Assembly: GCA_046259385.1 (NCBI GenBank)
Contig: JBJYWI010000096.1
Span: 1-6,045 of the forward strand
DNA length: 6,045 nt
From: CAVWDI01 sp046259385
GTDB taxonomy: Bacteria > Chloroflexota > Anaerolineae > Anaerolineales > UBA4823
Direction of reading: 5' to 3'
The position numbers and the translations under genes were made by a program. A model generated the notes under the pieces. The model searched no databases and had not been told where the DNA came from. It saw only the letters and a program-made list of their open reading frames with translations. Below, in pieces: positions 1 to 5,791 of this stretch; the first letter of the stretch is position 1; each line of letters begins with the position of its first letter.

Positions 1-63
1 AAGATCATGGGCGTGGTCACGTTCTCGAGCGCGGTCAGCACCGGCATGATGTTGATGCCGGTC
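1..63 (-). pseudogene. Fragment of an ABC transporter ATP-binding protein (LolD/MacB-like)
   Basis: Read on the minus strand from base 62 down to base 3, this stretch encodes about 20 residues, including NIMPVLTALENVTTPMIF. This matches the segment shortly after the Q-loop of LolD/MacB-type ABC ATPases, which typically reads like N-L-x-P-x-L-T-A-x-E-N-V-x-x-P. In this frame a TAG at 65-63 lies immediately upstream, so the Walker A half of the gene is absent; the rest would lie beyond base 1. The piece is about 60% GC, against about 34% for the next 50 bases, so the two sides probably have different origins. It is either debris of a broken gene or, more likely, a chimeric contig end. Identification rests on one short motif and is from memory of the family. 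Confidence 0.5.
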
Positions 64-74
64 TAATTATTTAT

Positions 75-97
75 ATCCCCGAGCGAATCGGGTTGAT
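75..97 (+). other. Short hairpin ahead of a ribosome binding site
   Basis: CCCGA (78-82) and TCGGG (88-92) form a perfect 5-bp stem around a GCGAA loop. ATC (75-77) and GAT (95-97) can extend it across a two-base TT bulge. It lies 6 bases upstream of the AAAGGAG site for the ATG at 116. No T-run follows, so it is not a standard intrinsic terminator on the plus strand. It could be a leader hairpin or chance; no function is assigned. Confidence 0.3.
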
Positions 98-100
98 TAA

Positions 101-107
101 AAAGGAG
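101..107 (+). promoter_or_regulatory. Ribosome binding site (AAAGGAG) for the ATG at 116
   Basis: AAAGGAG ends 8 bases before ATG 116-118, a good Shine-Dalgarno match and spacing. It decides the start of the class I aminotransferase fragment and shows that this 5' end is a genuine gene start, even though the gene body is missing. Confidence 0.7.
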
Positions 108-115
108 ATGATTTT

Positions 116-268
116 ATGCAAACACCTTGGGAACATCGTTATGCCCAAAGGACGCAGCGGATGGGAAGTTCTGCCATCCGAGAGTTGTTGAAGCTGTTAA
201 AAGGCAGTCTGAAAAGCTATTACACGGACAAGTTAATATTATCCTGCATGAGCCTATTCTGGCCTTGA
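116..268 (+). pseudogene. N-terminal fragment of a class I aminotransferase (2-aminoadipate/LysN-like), broken
   Basis: The ATG at 116 opens a 50-codon frame ending at TGA 266-268. Its first 27 residues contain WEHRYAQRTQRM followed by SSAIRELLKL. This is the characteristic opening of PLP-dependent fold-type I aminotransferases of the 2-aminoadipate/LysN and MocR-like group, where 'RYAQR..RM.SSAIRELLKL' is normally followed by a segment like 'PDIISFAGGLP'. That continuation is missing: after about base 199 the frame reads unrelated residues and soon stops. A full family member has about 400 residues, so only the first ~7% is present. From base 172 on, the same DNA read one frame over encodes a class III aminotransferase, so this is an out-of-frame fusion. 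The start is supported by the AAAGGAG site. The identification is recalled, not searched. Confidence 0.6.
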
Positions 269-318
269 TTGGGGAGCTTAGAGGGATTCTAAACCCCAAA
301 TTTGACAGGTTTTTTTTT
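172..318 (+). pseudogene. Detached N-terminal part of the class III aminotransferase (frame before the T9 run)
   Basis: In the frame of base 172 the DNA encodes CHPRVVEAVKRQSEKLLHGQ and continues through an 'EPILALIGELRGI' segment to FDRFFF. This is the part of class III aminotransferases around the conserved 'GH.HP.VVEAV..Q' motif, and it leads straight into the 'FFSNSGAEAVE' motif of the next frame. The two frames join at the T9 run 310-318: removing one T gives an uninterrupted DRFFFSNSGAEAVEGAFKLA. The roughly 60-80 residues that normally precede 'HP.VV' in this family are absent; upstream lies the class I aminotransferase start in another frame. Left alone, this frame ends at TAA 355-357. 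The nearest possible start is TTG 127, without a ribosome binding site, and it would add only non-homologous residues. Confidence 0.7.
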
Positions 319-1288
319 CAGCAATTCGGGAGCGGAGGCTGTAGAAGGCGCTTTTAAATTGGCACGGCATGCAACAAGAAAAACAAATATAATCGTCTTC
401 CAGGGAAGCTTTCATGGCAGAACCGTCGGGACGATGTCATTGACAACTTCCAAAACAATTTATCGGGCGGGATATCAACCTTTAATGCCGGGTGTATTTG
501 TTGCGCCATACCCTTATTCATTTCGATACGGTTGGGAAGATGACTACACCACAAATTGGTGTTTAAATGAGCTGGAATTTCTTTTGAAAACACAAACTTC
601 GCCTGAGGAAACTGCAGCCATAATTGTTGAGCCTGTTTTAGGTGAAGGAGGTTACGTTGTCCCGCCAAAAAATTTTCTAACGGGTGTGCGTGAGATTTGC
701 GATGAGTATCAAATCCTTCTGGTGATTGATGAAATCCAATCTGGATTTGGCAGAACAGGACGCTGGTTTGCTTATGAGCATTTTAATGTCGATCCAGATA
801 TCATCATTATAGCCAAGGGCTTGGCATCCGGCCTTCCAATTTCTGGTGTTATAAGCACAAAGGAATTGATGGATAAATGGATCGTTGGCTCGCATGGGGG
901 AACATATGGCGGAAATGCTCTAGCATCCGCTGCTGCAATTGCAACCATTCAAACAATTCGCGATGAAGGTTTACTCAAAAACTCAATTGAGCGTGGAATG
1001 CAATTAATTTCTGGGTTGAGTGACCTTCAAAAATCTTATAAGCAAATTGCTGATATCAGGGGACTTGGTTTAATGGTGGGATGTGAATTTCGAGATGGAG
1101 AGAATAATCCTGATAAGGCTTTTGCAAAGCGGGTCTTGAATGAATGCCTCAAAAGGCGATTGCTAGTGCTGACATGCGGACCATGGGATAATACCATCCG
1201 GTTTATTCCCCCTTTAATTGTAACTGAGCAACAAATTGCGGATAGTCTTCAGATTTTCCGGGCATCTTTATCAGATATTGAGCAGTAG
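302..1288 (+). CDS. Class III (fold type I) PLP-dependent aminotransferase, 5' part frameshifted
   Basis: This is the main body of a class III aminotransferase, the group of 4-aminobutyrate, acetylornithine and other omega-amino transaminases. It moves an amino group from a donor to a 2-oxo acid through pyridoxal phosphate (PLP). Numbering from TTG 302, visible motifs are SNSGAEAVE near residue 7 (PLP phosphate loop), FHGRTVG, IDEIQSGFGRTG with Asp143 (pairs with the PLP ring nitrogen), AKGLASGLPISG with Lys172 (codon 815-817, the Schiff-base lysine), and GGTYGGNALA. All core catalytic residues are therefore present. TTG 302 is not a credible start: it has no ribosome binding site, and homology continues upstream in the other frame to base 172. 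With that part included about 370 residues remain, against 420-450 for the family. The downstream AOR gene starts 19 bases after its stop, pointing to an operon. Substrate unknown; GabT-like activity is one possibility. Confidence 0.85.
   Translation: MTGFFFSNSGAEAVEGAFKLARHATRKTNIIVFQGSFHGRTVGTMSLTTSKTIYRAGYQPLMPGVFVAPYPYSFRYGWEDDYTTNWCLNELEFLLKTQTSPEETAAIIVEPVLGEGGYVVPPKNFLTGVREICDEYQILLVIDEIQSGFGRTGRWFAYEHFNVDPDIIIIAKGLASGLPISGVISTKELMDKWIVGSHGGTYGGNALASAAAIATIQTIRDEGLLKNSIERGMQLISGLSDLQKSYKQIADIRGLGLMVGCEFRDGENNPDKAFAKRVLNECLKRRLLVLTCGPWDNTIRFIPPLIVTEQQIADSLQIFRASLSDIEQ
310..318 (+). other. Nine-T homopolymer at the aminotransferase frameshift
   Basis: The run of nine T lies exactly where class III aminotransferase homology changes frame: AGG then T9 then CAGC. 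Eight T would read R-F-F-F-S-N-S-G, the expected family sequence. Such runs are prone to sequencing or assembly errors, replication slippage and transcriptional slippage. Loss of a single U in part of the transcripts would restore the frame, but the gene still lacks its natural N-terminus, so an error or decay is more likely than regulated slippage. Confidence 0.65.
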
Positions 1289-1296
1289 TTGAAAAA

Positions 1297-1303
1297 TTGG
1301 AGG
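1297..1303 (+). promoter_or_regulatory. Ribosome binding site (TTGGAGG) for the AOR gene
   Basis: TTGGAGG ends four bases before ATG 1308-1310 and lies in the 19-base gap after the aminotransferase stop. The spacing is slightly short but the core match is strong. It fixes the AOR start and allows independent initiation on a shared transcript. Confidence 0.65.
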
Positions 1304-1307
1304 TTAG

Positions 1308-3041
1308 ATGGATCACGCTAAAAAACTAAACTCCGATCTTTTTGGTTTCATATGGAGAATAAATCTAGCAGATAAAGAATTACTGATCGAACCTGTCCCT
1401 GGACGCTGGGCTCGCCTAGGTGGAAGAGCCCTCACTGCGAGGATTTTACTTGATGAGGTCCCTCCACAATGTGAACCGCTGGGACAATTTAACAAGCTTA
1501 TTTTTGCTCCAGGTTTACTAGTTGGTCACCGGCTTTCAAGCTGTGATCGGATCTCTATCGGTTCGAAGAGTCCACTAACATGTGGTGTTAAAGAATCTAA
1601 CGCTGGCGGAAAAACCGGACTTCATATGGCAAGATTGGGGATTAAAGCTTTAATTCTGGAAGGGAGCGTTTCGAAAAACGATCTCAGTATTATTTACCTA
1701 AATAAAGATGGAATTCAATTTAAACAAGCAGAATATTTAAAGGGTCTCGGCGTCTATGAAAGTGCTTTAAGGTTAATAGACGAGTTCGGTAAAAAAGTAG
1801 CAATATCATTGATTGGTCCGGCTGGGGAAATGAAACTTAAAGCTGCTGGTATTCAAAATCTTGATAGGGATCAGGTTCCCTCCAGGATCGCTGCGCGGGG
1901 TGGATTAGGTGCTGTAATGGGTTCAAAAGGGGTAAAGGCGATTGTTTTTGATGATAGTGGATGCAGTGACCCACCAATGGTAAATGTTGAGGGTTTTAAG
2001 ACTGCTAGAAAAGCTTATAACAAAGCATTGAACGATCACCCACAAACAAAAGTATATTTTGACTATGGCACTGCAGCGATGACTCAGATGTGCAATGGTT
2101 TTGGCGGATTGCCGACAAGAAATTTTTCATCCGGAGTTTTTGAGGATGCGGATAAAATTAGCGGTGAATACTTACAAGAGGTTTTGCTCAAGAGGGGAGG
2201 CGAATCAAAAACATCACATGCTTGTATGGTCGGTTGTGCGATCCAGTGTTCCAATGTGTTTGGGGATTCCGATGGTGAAGCAATTGTTTCTCCTATTGAA
2301 TACGAAACAATCGGGTTAATGGGATCAAACCTAGGAATTGGGGATTTGGATACAATTGCGAAGTTAAATTATGAGGTAAATGACATGGGTTTGGATTCAA
2401 TAGAGATTGGAGCTGCATTAGGTGTGTCTACGGAAGCGGGTCTACTTGAATTTGGCGACGGCACCAGAACTTTGGAATTGGTGAAAGAGATTCGTGTTGG
2501 AACCCCGCTCGGCAGGATCATCGGAAATGGTGTTCATTGCACTGGAAGTGTATTTGGCATTGAAAGGGTGCCAGCTATTAAGAAACAGGCGATTTCTGCG
2601 TACGATCCCAGAGCAATAAAAGGAACTGGTGTTACTTATGCTACTTCCCCCCAAGGAGCTGACCATACAAGTGGATTGACTATCAGAGCAAACATAGATC
2701 ACCTTGACCCAGATGGACAGGTGGAGGTTTCCAGATCTGCTCAATATAAGAGTGCTGGATACGACTCGCTGGGAGTATGCGCTTTTGCAGGATTTGGGTT
2801 CTCACTGGCTCCAGAGCTGATATCAAAATTCCTGAACACCCGTTATGGTTGGGATGTATCAGAGAATATATTGCTTGAATTAGGAAAGGAATGTATTAAC
2901 CTAGAAATCGAATTCAACAAACGCGCCGGGCTTACACAGGCTGATGACCGCATTCCCGAATGGATGACACTAGAACAATTACCGCCTCATAATTCCGTAT
3001 TTGATGTACCGGATACTGAATTAGATAAAATATTCAGCTAA
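1308..3041 (+). CDS. Aldehyde:ferredoxin oxidoreductase family protein (tungstopterin enzyme)
   Basis: A 577-residue member of the AOR family, cytoplasmic enzymes that oxidise aldehydes to carboxylic acids and reduce ferredoxin with a bis-pterin tungsten (or molybdenum) centre and one [4Fe-4S] cluster. The order of motifs is complete. The N-terminal domain has PGRWARLGGRALTARILLDE (31-50) and SIGSKSPLTCGVKESNAGG (83-101). A pterin-binding loop ARGGLGAVMGSKG begins at 196. Cluster ligands are Cys306, Cys310 and Cys314 with distal Cys491, in the setting YDSLGVC. The pterin motif N-D-M-G-L-D lies at 358-363, and AYDPRAIKGTGVTYATSP with GADHTSG follows in the third domain. Length is normal (about 570-640). 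The first three cysteines are spaced CX3CX3C, not CX2CX3C as in the Pyrococcus furiosus enzyme. It follows the aminotransferase by 19 bases, so it may oxidise an aldehyde derived from transamination. No cofactor or ferredoxin gene is nearby. Aldehyde preference and metal cannot be told; other family members (e.g. YdhV-like) have unclear substrates. Confidence 0.93.
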   Translation: MDHAKKLNSDLFGFIWRINLADKELLIEPVPGRWARLGGRALTARILLDEVPPQCEPLGQFNKLIFAPGLLVGHRLSSCDRISIGSKSPLTCGVKESNAGGKTGLHMARLGIKALILEGSVSKNDLSIIYLNKDGIQFKQAEYLKGLGVYESALRLIDEFGKKVAISLIGPAGEMKLKAAGIQNLDRDQVPSRIAARGGLGAVMGSKGVKAIVFDDSGCSDPPMVNVEGFKTARKAYNKALNDHPQTKVYFDYGTAAMTQMCNGFGGLPTRNFSSGVFEDADKISGEYLQEVLLKRGGESKTSHACMVGCAIQCSNVFGDSDGEAIVSPIEYETIGLMGSNLGIGDLDTIAKLNYEVNDMGLDSIEIGAALGVSTEAGLLEFGDGTRTLELVKEIRVGTPLGRIIGNGVHCTGSVFGIERVPAIKKQAISAYDPRAIKGTGVTYATSPQGADHTSGLTIRANIDHLDPDGQVEVSRSAQYKSAGYDSLGVCAFAGFGFSLAPELISKFLNTRYGWDVSENILLELGKECINLEIEFNKRAGLTQADDRIPEWMTLEQLPPHNSVFDVPDTELDKIFS

Positions 3042-3049
3042 ATTAGTTT

Positions 3050-5617
3050 TTATTCCAGGTTTGACTCTTCACCTAGAAATTTAGGAAACCATTCGGAAAT
3101 TAGAAAATATGCAGGTTTTCCATGGATAGATGGTGAGTTGTCCTGCAATACCGCAGGAGGGTAGAAACCTGCGGATACGATACCGTCGATCCAATCACGC
3201 TCATTTATTGAATTCAGGACTATCTGGTATATAAATTCTTGAGAATACAAATCCGGAACAGCTGGAATGGAAACTGATAGGATGACACTGCTTCCTTCTT
3301 GTTCAACGATTGGGTCCACCTTATTGTCAAGCCAGTCTGTGAGTTCAATTTGGAACTTCTCTGTAAAATTTTTATCAATTCTAATTTCTTCTTCCGGCAA
3401 TGCTACCTGAAGATATAGGTGATCAAACTGATCGATAAAAACCGGAAGCGAATCTAAATGGTTTGCAGGATGAGCCCATAAAAGTTCGCCATCGAAGCGG
3501 GCTTTTACCTCTTTTATTAACTCCCGCCATCTGTTATCTGAATCCGCTGGCACTCCAGTGTTTGAGCCATCAGCGAATTTTGCGTCAGGAAGAGCGGGAG
3601 ATATCCAATCACCCCCTAAAATAAATGCTCCTGCACCAGCCTGTTGGGCTAAATCTGCGTGGTGTAGAACAAATTCTTTGTATTGATCAAACCAGATCAA
3701 CCACCAGCTGTAATCCCGAACAGCATTATGCCACCACTCATCCTGATCCTGCTGGAAATGGGCAACAGGAAAATGCGCTACCTCCATTCCAATTTCATCG
3801 GCAATCATTGAAGCATCTAAAATGTCATACCAAAGCGCATTACTTTCCGGCAACTGATGAAATATTGGGGGATTATTTCCCGGGACGTCTGAACCAAAAG
3901 TCCAGGATGGAGATAGTACAACCCAATTAGCACCTGACTGGCTAATAGTATTGAATGCATCCGGCAATTTTGACATCCACGAGGGGTGGTGCTTTTGATC
4001 TATCTCAATCCCTGCCCAAAATCCATCCCCACGTTCATTTACGGTAACTGTGACAGGAGAAGACAATTCAATTTCAGAACTGTAATTTGTCCAGCCAATA
4101 ATCTGATCATTAATGGATTGGGAATTGACCTGGTTTTCAAACACTAATTCGCGACCTTCGTGATTGGAGCCCTGCGTTGCAATATCATCTGCAGTTCCGC
4201 ATTGGCTATTCCGGCAATACCTGTAATGAAAATTACCTGGAAGGTTCAATGGGCTGTAAAGAATATATGCCCAACGATTTTCCCCTATTTCCCACATCGG
4301 GATTGGTTCCGTCCAGCCAAATAATGGGCGGAATTGAATTGACACGTAATCTTCTTCAAGGGTTGAGTCAGGAATTACTGGATCGAAAATCACCGGATGG
4401 GTTCCACCAGAATGCCAGGTCTCAATTTGATCCTCAACTTTAATATCTTTTCCCGGGACGATAAATTGTCGGAGCATAAATTCACCGTTTATATCATGTT
4501 CCGCATTCCAGAAACCATCCCCCAATGTATATTTATAGCGGATATCAGCCCCTGTAGGCAAGCTCAATGTAATTTGAAAAAGAATGTCTGTTTCTTTGGT
4601 CAAAACAGGCATCCTGACAGCGAGGGTGTTTACACCTCCAGATAAATCAGAAAAAGTATTTCCTAATTGAAATAAATTACCTGCAAGCCGTACAGGAACA
4701 ACAGGGGGAGTGTTTTCTGGCACAGAAACAGAAAATGTAACATCCACAAATTTTGAAGGTGTTAAAAATAATGGCGTAGGTGTGGTTGCCTCTGGGGCAA
4801 TTCTTGCCCCTTGCTGGAAAGTTGTGAACGAGCCGTCAATTGCATAAGCTACAAGATTGTGTGTTCCAGGGGGAAGACCTTCAATAACAAAAGAACCGTT
4901 TGAATTTGATAAGGTTTGAGCGCCACCGACTGTTATAAGCAGATTTGGAATCGGAGATCCTGTTTCTGAATCTTTGGCTTCGCCGATAATTCGACCGGTT
5001 TTACCAGTATATTCTGAATCTGCCCAGGTGCTGCTTATATCCTCGACTTTCCCAGATGCTCGCACATGCAGAAGCCTGTACCGTACTGGAGTGCCATCAG
5101 AATAATGTTCTGCCACCCTGACATTTTCCGTTCCTCTCTCATACCTATATTTAACAACAGACCCAATTTTCAATGGCAAATTTATCGAATAATACCTTGA
5201 GTTATCGCTGCTATTTTGAAGTCCAGTGACAGGGAGCTCTTCCATCCGGTAGTATTTAGCATTTAGTGCAAGTCCAGTTACCTCATCCAAGATACAAAGA
5301 AATATTGGATCATTTAGCGGGGTGTTCTCCGGAACCTGTACCTGAAACGTAACAACCATTTCAACATTGTCTGGTTTGGTATTGACTACAAGATTTGAAG
5401 GATTTTCAAATCTATAAAGCTGGATAAAATTCGCTAAATCAGTGATTAAACCAGTCGTATAGAAATTGATCTCCTCTCGAATTAACTCGAATTTCTCAAG
5501 ATTAAATACTTGAGAAATCTCTGAATAGTCCTGAGCGCCAAGCTGACAACCAGCAAGGAATAACGTTAAGGCAATTAATAACCAAACAAGAGATTTCAGC
5601 TGTAGATTACTCATCAT
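3050..5617 (-). CDS. Secreted lipoprotein with starch-binding-like modules and a glycoside hydrolase-like barrel
   Basis: An 855-residue surface protein. Residues 1-24 form a lipoprotein signal: Lys8, a hydrophobic stretch 10-22 and lipobox LAGC with Cys24. Three beta-sandwich modules resembling the CBM20/starch-binding fold lie near 86-198, 289-401 and 422-509. The first two start with TFQVQVPENTP and TFSVSVPENTP. They contain K/H-Y-R/K-Y strands (KYRYER, YKYTLGDGFW, HYRYCR) and all three end in a 'V/I-x-D-x(4)-W' signature (VEDISSTW, VEDQIETW, INDQIIGW). Residues ~206-288 are a carboxypeptidase-regulatory-like module (GRIIGEA...GSPIPNLLITVGG...NGSFVIEGLPPGTHNLVAYA). Residues ~530-850 look like a TIM barrel resembling GH113-type glycoside hydrolases (ANWVVLSPSW; YKEFVLHHADLAQQAGAGAF; ILGGDW). 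It would act outside the cell on polysaccharide, but the expected catalytic glutamates are not evident. The start is ATG 5617 or 5614, with a weak GGA upstream. Enzyme activity is unproven. Confidence 0.8.
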   Translation of the reverse strand: MMSNLQLKSLVWLLIALTLFLAGCQLGAQDYSEISQVFNLEKFELIREEINFYTTGLITDLANFIQLYRFENPSNLVVNTKPDNVEMVVTFQVQVPENTPLNDPIFLCILDEVTGLALNAKYYRMEELPVTGLQNSSDNSRYYSINLPLKIGSVVKYRYERGTENVRVAEHYSDGTPVRYRLLHVRASGKVEDISSTWADSEYTGKTGRIIGEAKDSETGSPIPNLLITVGGAQTLSNSNGSFVIEGLPPGTHNLVAYAIDGSFTTFQQGARIAPEATTPTPLFLTPSKFVDVTFSVSVPENTPPVVPVRLAGNLFQLGNTFSDLSGGVNTLAVRMPVLTKETDILFQITLSLPTGADIRYKYTLGDGFWNAEHDINGEFMLRQFIVPGKDIKVEDQIETWHSGGTHPVIFDPVIPDSTLEEDYVSIQFRPLFGWTEPIPMWEIGENRWAYILYSPLNLPGNFHYRYCRNSQCGTADDIATQGSNHEGRELVFENQVNSQSINDQIIGWTNYSSEIELSSPVTVTVNERGDGFWAGIEIDQKHHPSWMSKLPDAFNTISQSGANWVVLSPSWTFGSDVPGNNPPIFHQLPESNALWYDILDASMIADEIGMEVAHFPVAHFQQDQDEWWHNAVRDYSWWLIWFDQYKEFVLHHADLAQQAGAGAFILGGDWISPALPDAKFADGSNTGVPADSDNRWRELIKEVKARFDGELLWAHPANHLDSLPVFIDQFDHLYLQVALPEEEIRIDKNFTEKFQIELTDWLDNKVDPIVEQEGSSVILSVSIPAVPDLYSQEFIYQIVLNSINERDWIDGIVSAGFYPPAVLQDNSPSIHGKPAYFLISEWFPKFLGEESNLE
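5545..5617 (-). other. Lipoprotein signal peptide and lipobox of the 855-residue protein
   Basis: The first 24 codons encode MMSNLQLKSL, a hydrophobic core and LAGC. The cysteine codon (5548-5546) is the predicted lipidation and signal peptidase II site. No twin-arginine motif is present, so export would be through Sec although tatC lies next door. The residues after Cys (QLGAQ) begin a tether and a mostly helical 50-residue stretch before the first beta module. Confidence 0.8.
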
Positions 5618-5791
5618 GTTTATTTTCCATAGGAAAGATCATATGAACTAATTACCGGAAAAGATAACGCTCATTTTCACCAAAAACCCATTCAATTTTT
5701 GATGCAAGAAGTATTCCTATGATTTCTTGTTTCTAGTTGATGTTATTGCTTTTTTCCCCCAGGAATTGAACTTATCCTAAAGATTTTTCTA
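5618..5791. other. Intergenic region between the lipoprotein gene and tatC
   Basis: This AT-rich 174-base gap lies between two minus-strand genes. It must hold the end of the tatC transcript and probably the lipoprotein promoter, but no convincing -35/-10 pair or intrinsic terminator is visible. The only structure noted is an inverted repeat CAAGAA (5705-5710) / TTCTTG (5724-5729) around a 13-base loop, with no T-run after it on the minus strand. No coding frame of note is present. Confidence 0.5.

Noticed and set aside
52..77. Possible promoter TTGATG (52-57) with TATATC (72-77)
   Set aside because: The spacing of 14 bases is too short and the -35 candidate lies in the ABC fragment, which likely comes from elsewhere.
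116..357. Programmed dual coding or recoding joining the ATG at 116 to the class III frame
   Set aside because: The join would need a frame change near 172-200 and another at 310-318, there is no recoding signal, and the class III N-terminus would still be missing; a chimeric junction explains it more simply.
354..895. Two minus-strand open frames of 104 and 72 codons under the aminotransferase
   Set aside because: They lie opposite strongly conserved aminotransferase sequence, show no recognisable motif and have no ribosome binding site; they are antisense shadows.
3037..3050. CTAAATTAG followed by TTTTT as a terminator for the AOR gene
   Set aside because: The palindrome leaves a one-base loop and only four A/T-rich pairs, so it cannot form a stable hairpin.
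3625..4645. Plus-strand open frames of 82-101 codons opposite the lipoprotein gene
   Set aside because: Their translations look random, and the minus-strand frame has clear domain structure throughout this region.
5705..5729. Inverted repeat CAAGAA/TTCTTG as terminator of tatC or operator of the lipoprotein gene
   Set aside because: It is only six pairs, AT-rich, has a 13-base loop and no T-run on the minus strand; within chance for a 174-base AT-rich gap.
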